From the NCBI GenBank assembly GCA_013339765.2, contig CM023449.1:118796957-118860956 (forward strand): a stretch of DNA of 64,000 nt. Direction: 5' to 3'. Shown here in pieces: positions 1-12,478 of the stretch. Source of the stretch: Haemaphysalis longicornis (taxonomy: Eukaryota; Arthropoda; Arachnida; Ixodida; Ixodidae). The position numbers and the translations under genes were made by a program. The notes beneath the pieces were generated by a model. It saw only the letters and a list, made by a program, of their open reading frames with translations, ran no database searches and was not told where the DNA came from. Position 1 is the first letter of the stretch. Each line of letters begins with the position of its first letter.

Positions 1-3000
1 CAACATAGTCACCCGCACGCCCCCCTCAGGTTTTCGCCAAGCGTCCCGCCACCGAGCGCCTTGTGCGGGCACAGCATACTGCCCCTCCCCAATCCCACCG
101 CATACTTTCCGAGAGCGCTGGCTCACACCGCCACGGCGAACCACTGCCTCTCGCAATTTCGGGACACTTTCCTTCTTTGCTTTTTTTCACTCGCCGGTTT
201 TCCCATCGTTCGCTTTTTCTTTCCCTGGTTGGTCATCCCATCGTTCGCTTGGTTACGACGACAGTGACGCAACTGAGCCCAGAGACGGGCGACAACGGAC
301 TGCGCCTTAAAAGGGGGGAAAACAACAAAGAACGAGAAAATGCGGAGCACTCGTGAGTGTTTGCCCTTTAGCGACCGCCGAACCTCCGGCTGCCGCAGTG
401 GGTTAAGATGAAAGAAAAACAACAGCGCTGTCGTCAAGTGCTACCGCGCATGTAATCTTTCACGTGAAGAACACGACAATATCCATTCATATGACGACGG
501 CTACTACTAGAACAGTGCAAAGCAAAGAGGAAACGTAAAAAAAATACGGAAGCTCACACTAACGCGTAAGACGTGCAGGCAGCGAAACTGTACACAACCT
601 TCACGACCATCACGACGATTTAAGTGAACGATTGCAGAGGATTTGCGTCTTCTTCGCTGTCTTAATGACCTTTACTCCATCATTCTTGCTAGGAGTGTGA
701 GCTGCCTTCATTGTTTGAAAGTTATAACCATAGGACACCACCTTAGAGGGGCGTACGCTATGATGTGACTTTCTCGTTCCGAGGAAGTGTTTCCACGATT
801 ACGGCGAACGCTGAAGGTTTTTTTTGCCAATCTTAGGAAATTTCCTTAATGGGTATGCTTGGCTTGACAAACGTGCGCTAGGGACACTGGGCGGTGGCCA
901 CGTGGCACGCACACACCAGCTCTCGTCATTATCTTGGTTTAACAGCCGGGAGGTCGCTGGAATCCACGCGTTCACGTGCGTGCGCTCGTCTGCTCTCGGC
1001 ATTTTTCTGACATTTTTAACTGCGGACAAGAAGAATCAGGATTTCCTAACAGCTTCGTTGTTAATCAGCCATTTCAAACTTGAACGAATGCGCGGTTATG
1101 TGTCCTTCAATGATGACACATAAAGAAATACCACAGCTTCACCAACGTTCAAGCCTTGGGCTACTTAGGGCAGTCTTCGCTTGTTCAGCTGGTGTAAGTC
1201 CACAATGCTGAGGGTGACTGTGTATCCACCAATTGCCCTGAGAAAGACTAAGACATTTTTGATGCATATGACGACGATTACTAGCACCGCAACTCCGCAA
1301 AGAAACAGTGATATTGAAAATTAAGAATACCTTCGCCATTCAAGTCTTGCGCCCTGTTGCAAGCTTCCTGTTTTTTTTCTTTTTAAAGTAGGTAAACGTT
1401 CAAAACTTTTCTAACAATACGTAAACGGGAATGTATTTTGTTTTCATAAGTGTGGCTCATATCTGTTATAACCATAATTTACACCTACCCCAATTGAACT
1501 CAATTAAAACCGATGATGCCACATTCCTCATTTCAACGACAATCGGATTTGACAGTTTTCAAAGTGAGTACAATTTTGTCGCCGATATCGGGATTTTTAC
1601 AGCAGCGTAGCCGCTCCTTTCACTCCTAGCAGGGTACAAGTAAAAAAGGCAAAGAAGTAAAGACACGAAAATATAAAGCACTAAAGCAGTTCAATTTAGA
1701 AATAATACAGTTCATAAAGCACCGAAGCAGTTCAATTCAGAAAAAATACAGTTGGCACAATGATTATTTTGTTACCTCCGCGTTATGCTTTTCAGACTGC
1801 GTCGCCAAGCAACTGAGATCCTCTGTATGACCGTGAATGGGCTATGGTGTAGACCGGCATCAGCATGCGGAAAGCGAGAAATCCGTATTAAAACAAATGT
1901 CAGCGAACCCCGCATCGTAACTGAACCCTTTGTATTTCGAGATGCGAAGTCTTTCATGCCAGCCCTATTCGGTGGCATATCGGCCATCCGTCCATTGTAT
2001 TGCACTTGAACTTTGAATGTCTTAGGACATTGTTCTCCCGAAGCGTATCCCTTGTTCTACTTTGTCGCTCCAGAGACAAAGACCCCTTTGTCTGGAAAGG
2101 AAACTCCGCCGGGACACTTTTATTCCCCAGTCGGGGTTAAGCGTGTCAATAGGGCAAACGAGTTACAGGCGTCGCAAAGATGTTCCTCTATTCTGCCCTG
2201 CACGGTGCAGACTCTCGACATCAAACCATCTGTTTCACTCTCGTCCACGTGCCCTTCATCTTAACATTTTTCCCTCGTGTTGTAGATTTCTGTATGGCAA
2301 TAGATAGCGCTTCATGCATAAACGCGTATGCATTTATCGTTCTGCGCTGTAAGATGCATGAGTTTTTTTTTTCTTTTTAGAAGAAGCATGGTTCATTGTT
2401 GTTCACGACCGGATAATATTCCTTCAATCATGTTTAAAAACAAACACTTTCAATTCGAACCCTTACGTGCACTTCCTGCACGCCTATGCTTCATCTTCAA
2501 ATTGCTCGCCAAACGCACCAGTGAGAGGTGAAATGTTTTTTTCCTACTATAATTGCAGTAGCCGCAACCCTGCTTGAAATCAGTGGTGCACAGAAGATAA
2601 ACTAACCACGGTCCCAGATGTATGTCACTACGCCTAAGTATGAGTGGCTGCGGTGCACAATTTTTGTAGAGTACTTTGTGGTGCTACAAAAGTGGTTACT
2701 ACAGAAATAGGTAATGGGTGCGTCATCAAGAGCTTTAAGGTGTGTGACGTGGACTGCGTTATAATCAGAAACATGTTTGCTCCATCTGTCGCTCATTGAC
2801 TTTTGTGTTATCGTATACTGTCACAACAACAGCCTTTGTAAGCCCGCTTAAATGATCGTCTATGGCAGTATTTATTTTTCTCATTGTTGGTGTAATGTTC
2901 TTCATGGCTAACAGTAAAGGAGTGTTCCTTTGTCCTCAGCAATGCCTGGGGGTTCGCTGTTCGCAAAAATAACGACAGAGGGGGAATGGGCAACCAAAAT

Positions 3001-6000
3001 ATTGATGGTTTGTGCGGCTCGTGTCGTCCTCTGTTTTTTCGAGAAACAGGACTGAGGATACAATTTAACTAATACCAATGCTGCGTCGCTGAGCTCTCTT
3101 TAATGCTTTACAACCGCGAGCAATATTTTCGTGTTTATGCAGGAGAATCTGTGGCCTAGTAGCCTGTACGTTCCAATTAGGCCACTGCAGTCTTGCGGCC
3201 AACATTGATGTAGATTCGGGAGAGTGCAAAACTCCTATCTTCTACTTATATTCTATCTTCTTCTTCGGGAGTTTTAGGGTGGCCTCATCATCCCAGGCGT
3301 CCATTGACCAGTGCCGCTTCCTCTAGCCTCTCCGCCAACACACGCTGTACGCTGAGGGGAGAGCTGGTGAATACATTACCTCAAATCTCGTAAGTATGCA
3401 ACAGATTCGGCGAGTCACGTGGGCTTTCTGCAGAGCCGCTGGCCATATAAAAAAGGGCCCCGGATTCCCCAGAAACGACGCTGATATGCGGATGCTTTGG
3501 GGGGATATACAATGGTATCTCATCGGGTGGGTGGAAGTTCCAGTTTTTATGAAACCAAGTATTTTCCGGTGGCCCGTTGGTAGTTGGTTTTGATGTGGGG
3601 CGTATTTTTATCTTTGCTGCCTATAGTGCGCGCTAATCTGTTTATACAAGGCAAATGGAAGCAGACGCAGATATTTGTATTCAGATGTTGGGCGCGTCCA
3701 CAATACAGCTGTGAGGTCAGAAATTTTGCTCACAGGCACCAAGGCACCCACATTACCTTGACGCATGGCGGAAATGGTTTCTGTGGCACTATTTTAAGTA
3801 TGGCATATGTGTTCGGCCCCAGGACAAGTTTTAACAACGCTCTTGAAAGTCGGTATTTACGGTATCAACTCGATATTGTTAATACGCCAAAGGTGAGCAA
3901 AGAAATTGTTCCGTCAAGTGATACACTCGAGCACTGCTCTAGGTTTCCAATGAGTGTTGCTACTGTGGCCCTCCTTCCAGGATAAAGGCCCGTGCCCGGG
4001 CACGCCTAGACGATCACACACAGACCCTTCTAAGTCGCCCTAGAGTTGGTAAACTGCATTGTTTTGGTGGGCGCTAGTAGTCGGTAAACCTGAAATAAAG
4101 TCATTCTTATGTAACCTCGTATTCCCAAGAGATCGCCCTTGAGGAGTGGCCTTGCGCAAGGAAGACACAACAATGTGGTCACACCGTAAAGTAATACACA
4201 AATGGGGTCATAAAAAAAGGCGCGCTGTAACCAGACCAGCCGTGGTGTCATTACGATCTCACAGATTGATAATAGGTTCACCAGGCATCGCATGTTTTCA
4301 GTCTTGTTTTTAATTGCACACACCCAGTTACAGTGCAGCAACAAACTTCCACTTGTCATGATTATACTTACTGCAAAGTATATCTGCACATTTTTGCCTT
4401 GATGTTTTATCACTCTGCCGCAAGTTGCCGGGACGATACTTATCTTTCTTAAGAAGTGTTGAGCACCGAAGTGATGTTTTTAGCTTTTCGGCCTCATGAA
4501 ATATCGATTGAGAGAAACATGTTTTTCTCTTTATAGTAATTTAGAAACGCCTAAAGAGCTCACGCGAAAGATTAGGAACATTCCTAGAAAAAAGTTCAGT
4601 TCAAAGGAAACGAAGAAAAAATGATCACGCTTTAAAACCAGCGATATAAATGACGTTCGGCGGTGCGATAGCCATGAGAATGGTGAAGATAAGGCCTGTC
4701 AGACTGGATGGCTAGTTTTTCAATCTACCGACTCCGAGATAAGAGGCTGTTGACAAGGTGTCATAGGAATGGACATCTACCTGCTGTAGAGACGACCACT
4801 ACAGACTAACCGCGGCTCTCAGCCGTAAACCTGCAAATTTAAGTTTCGGCGTCCACCGGAGCTTCCACTTTCCCATGCAGTAGCAAAATATTAAAATGGG
4901 CAGTAGGTGCAAACAGCATTGCTGCGAAGGACTTCCGGTCTTTGTTTCAAAAACAACGGTTTTGTTTCATATAAGCAACTTTTGTTGAAACACTTGTATG
5001 GTGCAAACAAAATTTGTTCTGGAATGTCCTATACATCGGAAAATAAAATTTCCCCACGCGTTTTACTTGGAGCGTCATTGTTAGCCAATACTGTTATCAG
5101 TTTCATATGTATTTCATAATCCAATTCGCCGATGGCAAGCTGTTGTCGGTCGCCTTCATATTTGTACAAAAATGTTTAGAAAGTTGCGGACGGTTTGGAG
5201 CCACCAATTTCGTGATAACATTGCAAAACAGCATACTTCACGTCCAGAACAGCGTTGTTCAATTTCTCACAGCGGGTATGGGCAACTCTGTGGGTAGGTA
5301 ATACGTGCTGGGCTTCAGGGTACGCACCATGTATTCAGAGCACGGGCACAGATTTTCTGTGTTTTACCGTGGTCAAGCTGGCGTCTTTAGATACACATTT
5401 TCAGATATCTTCTATCATGTGTTTATGTATTACATTGCTGAACCAACAGCTGTGACTACCCGGTGTCAGAAGAGTTCGGACAAAGAGGCCACGTATCTGA
5501 CGAACGCCACCGGAAGCCCTGCTATAGAAGCGGAACAGCTGCTGCGTCACTTTTCTCTATTTCTCTACTTCATTTTTCCTCCCTTCTCCACAGCAACACT
5601 AGCGAGAAAATGCAAGCCCAGTTCCCAAACCTCTCTTTCTCTACGTGGTATACAGCTGCTCCAGCCTCGCGCTTTGCTTTTAGGTGTTAACCAAGTGGAA
5701 TTGCAGCCGCAGCTTAACACTGTACAGTTATCTATGGGAGGGGTTGATGGGGTTACATCTCTAGGCGGGGCATTACGCCCAACGCCCAATGTTCAGGCCT
5801 AACCTCCAAGGTGAGCCTTACCAGGTGTAAAGCAGAGTCATACTGTGGGTATGTCGAGTGGTAGGAACCGCTTGTCGACTTTGTACCTCAAAAGACCACG
5901 TTAGGTCTAACGTCGCGCCGTTGCATACATGCCCAGCCCCTATCTCTGCTTAGTACCAACCTATGTGCAAGCAATTTATCAACAGAAAAGGACAGAAGGC

Positions 6001-7850
6001 TTCACGAAAGACGTTTTAGAGAAGTCGTTCTAAGAAATGGGCTTTATTATTAAGGCCTCTCTAATGTCCCCAGTAACAGACAGAGGTAAGCTGGGAGTGT
6101 TTTTGCACTCGAGGAGAATTATTAACGCCGAAAATGGGTTAACGTTGAGGGATAATTTCTGCGTAGGGTTGTCCGAAGAGAAACTACTGAGGTAAGGCTT
6201 TCTGTGTCTAACAAACAGAAATCGTACCTTATTTCTGGTAGTGACTCGCAAGTGCACTTCAAAAATTCTGAAGAAAAGCGCCCCGTGTACAATACACTTG
6301 GTCAAATTTTGCATAGGCGTGGTTGCGAAGAGCTTCCGGTGGTGTATTCCGCGCTTCGGTCGTAAGGAAATCATCTGAAATAGCATGAACCTGCAACGGC
6401 TAATACATCGTGATGATATTGCTAAGTCGCGGAAAGGCAAAGATGAGACGAATATTGCACAATGGTACAGCGATGTGTTTACAAGGATGATCTATGTACA
6501 AGCGGCCATGAAAGAGCTCGGGCCAGCCCCCTCCTCTTCGTCATTTTCGCTGACGAGTTATGGCGCTATGGGGCACTGTCCACAAAGATGTTTCTTGGCA
6601 ATATTTTCAAATGCAGTCGTCTGCGCTGACATTATCAAGAGAGCAGTAGTTTAATAGAAATTCTGTGCGTAGAGCAATTATCTCCCGCAAACTACAGCTA
6701 TATTGCACATATACATCATTTCAGCATTAATATAGCCATTATAAAACAGATGTTTCATCTAATTCATGTAATTGTGACATATAGTACCCTACAAATAAGG
6801 TGAGGTTTGATCTTTCGTTGTATCGCTGACACTGGAGCTCACTTTGTGATTCCAGTTGCAAATATTCAGAAGCGTGACATCCCGTTAGTGCTTTCATAAA
6901 ATTCAGATGTGAAGAAATATTCAGCATCGGAACATAAACAATTCTTTTCTCTGATCACAAAAGGCATGGCTAGAAACAAAATTTCTGCTGTCATAGGTTT
7001 TGACACTAATCACAATTATACCAGGCTCGACTGTTATTATATAACCTGTGTAGTCAAGGGCTGCATCTGTAATGTTATATCAACGGTGCCTGCGCAGCAC
7101 ACACACTTGAAGTTTATAATACGCCGCAGAGCCGCAGCCGGCCAATTTTTTTACTAGGAATGACGTGACTACCACGAGTTCATGGTAAGTGAATTTTGAT
7201 CAATTTTCGTATCTGTAAAATATCCTGCTTCAAAAGCAGTGCTTATAACCATGTCCTTCGCATCATCTTTATACTGACCCGGGAAGAAATTACCGCCGAG
7301 AAAAATACAAATCAACTGCTCCTCAGCAAATCCCAGTTTAAGTGTTGAACGACTTGTGGCCGGCATGAATTTTGATTTGATTGACAAGAATATCATGAGT
7401 CCCTATTGATTAAAAATGTTCCCGAATCTACATATGACATGAACAATTAGAAAAAGCCACTATTCTTTTAACCCACAATTGTTTTTTTCAACTTCATCTT
7501 TGAACAACGAAAGCTTGTTACTTAGTACTAGAAAGTCGTCGCTGTATTTTTTAACAAAAAATAATGTTTTTAGAATAAAAAGGGCTCTGGAGCCTAGGGT
7601 TCGAAGATAATGCAGGCAAAATGAACACGCATCAGTAGCAAGCTTCAGCCATCCACATGAACAAGTGTGGATGCCTGGCTTTCCAATTAGACTGGTTCAC
7701 CAGGACGCGAGTTAAGAAGTCGCTGAGGGGCCTTGCGTTTGCAGGTTTTTTCGTTTCTTCAGCAGTCTGCTGCGACGTTTTCTGCTCTAGCGACCGGGAA
7801 ACCATTCGAGTGATGAGGGCAGTGTGCATTAAGAAGCAATCGTTTGCCCA
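1..7850. other. Unannotated AT-rich stretch
   Basis: I see no recognisable gene, RNA or complete mobile element here. The longest open frames are short, lack known motifs and in several cases open only at non-ATG codons. The first 20 or so bases (CAACATAGTCACCC-like) resemble positions 13644-13665 inside the one-ended TTAA element, so the window may begin inside a related copy. A weak similarity of about 40 bases is visible between 489-530 and 1265-1305 (both contain CATATGACGACG). Confidence 0.5.
3593..3985 (+). CDS. Unidentified small ORF, doubtful
   Basis: An ATG-initiated frame of about 130 codons. The N-terminus has a short hydrophobic run (roughly residues 1-14) that could be read as a signal peptide, and four cysteines are scattered through the rest. 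I recognise no family, and there is no conserved motif, splice context or second exon to support it. In 30 kb of featureless AT-rich DNA a frame of this length is expected by chance. It is listed only because it is among the longer ATG frames of the left part; it is most likely noncoding. Confidence 0.1.
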   Translation: MWGVFLSLLPIVRANLFIQGKWKQTQIFVFRCWARPQYSCEVRNFAHRHQGTHITLTHGGNGFCGTILSMAYVFGPRTSFNNALESRYLRYQLDIVNTPKVSKEIVPSSDTLEHCSRFPMSVATVALLPG

Positions 7851-7869
7851 AATATATATATATATATAC
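7851..7869. repeat. (AT)n microsatellite at the left edge of the satellite block
   Basis: A run of alternating AT directly followed by CATACCTCGGCAAAG and then the first ACTCA motifs. The order AT run, CCTCGGC-like word, ACTCA motifs is repeated in inverted form at the right edge (12340-12378), so this probably marks one boundary of the compound block. Confidence 0.7.
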
Positions 7870-7889
7870 ATACCTCGGCAAAGTTGGCG

Positions 7890-8470
7890 TGGCTCACTCA
7901 AACTCCCTCACAATTTTTTTTTCGAATCACCACTCACTCAAACTCAGACTCAATGCTGAGCAGCACATCTGCGCTCACTCAAACTCAAACTCACATTGAG
8001 CGCAAAACTCAGAACTCACTCGGACTCAAAACTCAAAAGGTACTCAGAACTCAAAATGTACCCAAACTCAAAATGTAATCAAAACTCAAAATGTACTCAA
8101 ACTCAAAATGTACTCAAACTCAATATGGACTCAAAACTCAAAATGTACTCAAACTCAAAGTGGACTCAAAACTCAAAATGTACTCAAACTCAAAATGGAC
8201 TCAAAACTCAAAATGTACTCAAAACTCAAAATGTACTCAAACTCAAAGTGAACTCAAAACTCAAAATGTACTCAAAACTCAAAATATACTCAAACTCAAA
8301 ATGTACTCAAAACTCAAAATGTACTCAAAACTCAAAATGTACTCAAACTCAAAATGGACTCAAAACTCGAAATATACTCAAAACTCAAAATGAACTCAGA
8401 ACTCAAAATGAACTCAGAACTCAAAATGGGCTGAAAACTATAAATGAATTCAGAACTCAAATGGCCTCAC
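7890..8470 (+). repeat. ACTCAAA/ACTCAAAATGTACTCA minisatellite
   Basis: A tandem array built from the words ACTCAAA, ACTCAAAATGT and ACTCAAAATGG, in higher-order units of about 17-19 bases. It begins with a degenerate ACTCAAACTCAC segment and fades at the right edge into CTCAGAACTCAAATGG. Open frames cross it on the plus strand in more than one frame, giving Ser/Lys/Thr/Gln/Asn-rich translations. These follow from the repeat sequence lacking stops and are not genes. Confidence 0.9.
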
Positions 8471-8699
8471 AACTCTCTCATGCTAGGAATTTACTCGGGG
8501 TCAGATGGACTCTGATTTCATTAGCAGTCAGTGTTTTCAAATCATGTGGGACAAACAAAAAAGTGCCTCGTTGTTTGCTGAGGCACTTGTATTAGTTTTT
8601 ATTAGCATTTGCTAGGTGGGATGAGCTCTCGTAGCTCGGAAAAACACCACGCTGTCGTTGTAAGCAATGACCGCCACCGTACCCAGCTGTTAACTTCCA
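8471..8699. other. Unique spacer in the satellite block
   Basis: About 230 bases of non-repetitive sequence separating the first ACTCA array from the purine-rich array. No gene or motif recognised. Confidence 0.5.
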
Positions 8700-9335
8700 G
8701 CATGCACGCGTGTGTGAGTGCGTGTGTGTGTGTTTGAGAGAGTGTGTGAGTGAGAGAGAGTGGGTGAGAGAGAGTGAGCGAGAGAGAATGAAAGAGAGTG
8801 AGTGAGAGAGAGTGAGAGAGAGTGAGAGTGACAGAGTGAGCGTAAGAGAGTGAGAGAGAAAGAGAGTGTGAGAGTGAGCGAGTGTGTGAGAGTGAGAGTG
8901 TGTGAGAGTGTGAGAGTGAGAGAGAGTGTGAGAGTGAGAGAGTGAGAGAGTGTGAGAGTGTGAGACTGAGAGTGTGAGAGTGAGAGTGTAAGTGAGAGAG
9001 AGTGAGAGAGAGAGTGAGAGTGAGAGTGAGAGAGAGTGAGTGAGAGACTGAGAGTGAGTGAGAGAGTGAGAGTGAGTGAGAGAGTGAGTGAGAGACTGAG
9101 AGTGAGTGAGAGAGTGAGAGCGAGAGTGAGAGAGAGAGTGTGAGAGTGAGAGCGAGAGTGAGAGAGAGAGTGTGAGGGTGAGAGCGAGAGTATGAGAGAG
9201 AGTGTGAGAGTGTGAGATTGAGAGAGTGAGTGTGAGCGATTGAGACAGTGAGAGAGTGAGAGTGTGAGTGTGAGAGTGTGAGAGAGAGTGTGAGAGTGAG
9301 AGTGTGAGTGTGAGTGAGAGTGAGCGTGAGAGTCA
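8700..9335 (+). repeat. Purine-rich GAGAGTGAGAGTGTGAG minisatellite
   Basis: A long array of GAGA, GTGA and GTGTGA words, almost pure purine plus T on this strand. It is the opposite-sense counterpart of the ACTCA arrays: TGAGT here is the complement of ACTCA. Two long minus-strand frames translating to His/Ser/Leu/Thr runs cross it; they reflect absence of stop codons in the repeat, not coding. The left edge is (GTGTGT)n-like and the right edge stops at AGTCACCCTGGTATTC. Confidence 0.9.
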
Positions 9336-9480
9336 CCCTGGTATTCTGAATCCTTCCTCCACTTGAGCCTCTGGTCAAGGAGATCCTTGAAATCAATTTC
9401 CCCATGCATAAGCATAGCGTAATCCTCCGCTCAGCCGAGTGAAGTGAGCAAATGGAGTGGAGGAGGGACTCAGAATATGG
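9336..9480. other. Short unique spacer between GTGAG arrays
   Basis: About 145 bases of non-repetitive sequence interrupt the GTGAG arrays. No gene recognised. Confidence 0.5.
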
Positions 9481-10051
9481 CCCTGAGTGTGACTGAGAGT
9501 GTGAGTGTGAGTGAGAGTGTGACTGTGAGAGTGAGAGTGAAGTGTGAGTGTGAGTGTGAGTGAGAGTAAGAGTGAGAGTGTGTGAGTGAGAGTGAGAGTG
9601 TGAGCGTGAGAGTAAGAGTAGAAGTGAGAGTGAGAGTGAGAGTGTGAGTGATAGTGTGAGTGTGAGTGAGAGTGTGAGTGTGAGTGTGAGTGAGAGTGTG
9701 AGAGTGAGAGTGTGAGTGTGTGAGTGAGTATGAGAGTGTGAGTGTTAGTGTTAGTGTTTGTGAGAGTGAGAGTGAGCGTGTGAGTGTGAGTGTGAGTGAG
9801 AGTGAGAGTGAGAGTGAGAGTGTGAGTGAGAGTGTGAGTGTGAGTGAGGGTGAGAGTGTGAGTGTGAGTGTGAGTATGAGAGTGAGAGTGAGAGTGAGAG
9901 TGTTAGTGTGAGTGAGAGTGATAGTGTGAGTGTGTGAGTGTGTGTGAGAGTGATAGTGTGAGTGTGTGAGTGTGTGAGAGTGTGAGTGTGAGTGAGTGTG
10001 AGTGAGTGAGTGAGTGTGAGTGAGTGATTGAGCGTGTGAGTGTGAGTGTGT
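9481..10051 (+). repeat. GTGAGTGTGAGAGTGAGA minisatellite
   Basis: Second GTGAG-type array, richer in GTGAGTGTGAG than the first. It ends abruptly at GTGTGTACCTTTTGC, where a different satellite begins. A 63-codon Ser/Val/Glu-rich plus-strand frame inside it is a by-product of the repeat. Confidence 0.9.
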
Positions 10052-11110
10052 ACCTTTTGCTATATACCTTTTGCTATATCCTCATAATTATAACCCGGAA
10101 GCATTTTATATTTGTCCCACGTGATCTCCCTCTACGAGACCTTTAATTTGATACCCCACACACCATAGCAGGGTCATATGGAATTCATTCCAGTCAAACT
10201 AACCATCACTCACCTGACTGTAACCAGGACGCATTATTTAAGTGTCCGACGTGATTCCTCTAACTGGAACCTTCAATTTGATGCCCCACATTCTTCAGTG
10301 GCCTCACCTTAAGTTTAACCCAATCGATGACTCATAATGACTATCTCATGATTCGAACTACGAAGCCTTTTTTATTTGTACCACGTGATTCTCCTCGTCA
10401 AGACCATAAATTTTATACCCTGCACGCTATAGCGGGGTCACATCGAATTTTACCCCAATATAAGACTCGCCATGACAATCTCATGGTTATAACCAGGAAG
10501 CATTTTTGTATTTCTCCCAAGTGATTCGGCTCATCAAGACCATTAATTTGATACCCATCACATCCTAGCGAAATCAATTTGAATGTTAAACCAATCAATG
10601 ACTTACCATGACTATCTCATGATATAGACCTACCACATTTTTGTCCCGTGTGATTTCCCATATCGGAACCTTCAATTTGATGCCCCGGACACCCAGTGGC
10701 ATCATTGTGAATTTTAACCTAATTTATGACCCATTTTGACTATGTCAAGATAATAATCAGGAAGCACGTGATTACCCTCATCGAGACATTTAAGTTGATA
10801 CGCCACACGCCCTAGTGTCATGAACTTGAATTTTAACCGAATCTATGACTTACCATGACTACGTCATGATATATCCATAACGCATTTTCGCCCCGTATGA
10901 TTCCCCACATCGAGACCTTGAATTTGATTCCCCACATGCCCTCGCAGCATCATTTTGAATTTTAACCTAATCTATGACTCATTATGACTGCCTGATGACT
11001 ACAATCAGGAAGCATTTTTTTATTTACCCCGCGTGATTCCATTATTCCGGAAATTTCATTTGATACCTTATACGCCTTAGCCTCATCAGTTTCACTTTTC
11101 ACCCAATCTA
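10052..11110 (+). repeat. Diverged satellite, about 130 bp unit, eight copies
   Basis: The landmark word AATTTGAT, or a close variant, recurs at 10145, 10275, 10409, 10545, 10674, 10792, 10921 and 11058, giving spacings of 130, 134, 136, 129, 118, 129 and 137. Each unit carries in the same order a CATGACTATCTCATGAT-like word, an AGGAAGCATTTTT-like word, a CGTGATTCC-like word, a GAGACCTTNAATTTGAT word, a CCCCACACNCC word and a TTTTAACCNAATCTATGAC word. The copies differ by many substitutions and small indels, so the array is old. It is unrelated in sequence to the ACTCA/GTGAG arrays on either side. Confidence 0.85.
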
Positions 11111-11564
11111 CTGTGGTCATTATTCTGTCTTAAGAAGCGCTGCCCAGTCAATTGAGCTAATTTATTTGAAACAGCAGAAAGGACAGCTCCCACCTCCATT
11201 TCCCCCTGGCTCTCACCTCTTCCTTTGTGACCCCTTCTATATCAAGCCGTTAACAGTAGCAGGCGAACAACGAGCACGCCAGCGCCGCCGTGTGCTTTCC
11301 CACCACCCTTTCCCACGCTCTTAGTGGATCCGTCAATAGGAAAAGTTCAGACAACCCTTTTTTTATGACCTCACCAGACAATTATCACTCACGCGCCCAG
11401 CCGCGAAAATTAGGTATACAGCAAGTGCTTATGGCCATGAAAATTTTACAAGAAACTAAAAAAAATCAGATCGCGATTGGTGCCGTACCCGCAGGTAACC
11501 TGAATTTCGAGCCCACAGTGACACATGAAACTTACAGCCAACCATAGCTGCCTGCTAGGCTACT
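11111..11564. other. Unique spacer in the satellite block
   Basis: About 450 bases between the 130 bp satellite and the second ACTCA array. An 85-codon frame (11290-11547) has no recognisable motif. Nothing else seen. Confidence 0.4.
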
Positions 11565-12340
11565 CATATGTACTCAAACTCAAAATGGACTCAAAACTCA
11601 TATGTACTCAGAACTCAAAATGTACTCAAAACTCAATATGTACGCAAACTCAAAATGTACTCAAACTCCAAATGTACTCAGAACTCATACTGGACTCAAA
11701 CTCAAAATGTACTCAGAACTCAAAATGGACTCAAACTCAAAATGCACTAAGAGCTCAAAATGGACTCAAACTCAAAATGGACTCGAACTCAAAATGTACT
11801 CAGAACTCAAAATGGACTCAAACTCAAAATGCACTCAGAACTCAAAATGGACTCAAACTCAAAATGGACTCAAACTCAAAATGTATTCAAACTCAAAATG
11901 TACTCAGAACTCAAAATGGACTCAAACTCAAAACGTACTCAGAACTCAAAATGGACTCAAACTCAAAATGCACTCAGAACTCAAAATGGACTCAAACTCA
12001 AAATGGACTCAAACTCAAGATGTACTAAGAACTTAAAGTGTACTCAGAACTCAAAATGGACTCAAACTCAAAATGTCTCAGAACTCAAATGGACTCAAAC
12101 TCAAAATGTTCTCAGAACTCAAAATGGACTCAAACTCAAAATGTACTCAGAACTCAAAATTGACTCAAACTCAAAATGTACTCAGAACTCAAAATAGACT
12201 CAGAACTCAAACTCAATCGGACTTAAACTCAGTCAGGATCACTCGGCTCAAACTCACTCAAGCTCAAACTCACCATGCCACACTAGCCTCGCGCTCACTC
12301 AAACTCAAACTCACGCGTGAGTTTGAGTCCAAATGAGTCT
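11565..12340 (+). repeat. Second ACTCAAA minisatellite (ACTCAGAACTCAAAATGG type)
   Basis: Same vocabulary as the array at 7890-8470 but with a distinct higher-order unit of about 35 bases in which ACTCAAACTCAAAATG alternates with ACTCAGAACTCAAAATG. After 12200 the units decay to plain ACTCAAACTCAC. At about 12300-12325 the sense reverses over a short palindrome (ACTCACGCGTGAGT) into GAGTTTGAGT. Open frames in all three plus frames are repeat artefacts. Confidence 0.9.
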
Positions 12341-12368
12341 TAGTGAGTGGAGTGATGAGTGAGTTCGC

Positions 12369-12373
12369 CGACC

Positions 12374-12412
<39 letters not shown>

Positions 12413-12430
12413 ATATATATATATATATAT

Positions 12431-12467
<37 letters not shown>

Positions 12468-12478
12468 AACAGAGGTCG
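12369..12478. repeat. AT-run palindrome with CGACCTCTGT arms
   Basis: Positions 12369-12378 (CGACCTCTGT) and 12469-12478 (ACAGAGGTCG) are perfect reverse complements enclosing about 90 bases of nearly pure TA repeat. The whole is self-complementary and could extrude as a cruciform. It marks the right edge of the compound satellite block. Confidence 0.85.

Noticed and set aside
5305..5802. 165-codon open frame
   Set aside because: Opens at a non-ATG codon, no recognised motif, overlapping frames of similar length on the other strand.
7884..8595. Long plus-strand frames of Ser/Lys/Thr/Gln/Asn across the first ACTCA array
   Set aside because: Open in more than one frame because the repeat lacks stops; composition follows the repeat exactly.
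8602..9415. Minus-strand frames of 241 and 267 codons made of His/Ser/Leu/Thr
   Set aside because: Two overlapping frames across a GTGAG minisatellite; low complexity, no domain.
11525..12336. Several plus-strand frames across the second ACTCA array
   Set aside because: All three frames are open at once, a property of the repeat and not of a gene.
7890..12340. CRISPR-like direct repeats
   Set aside because: Units are contiguous or irregularly mixed, without unique spacers of constant length, in a eukaryotic context.
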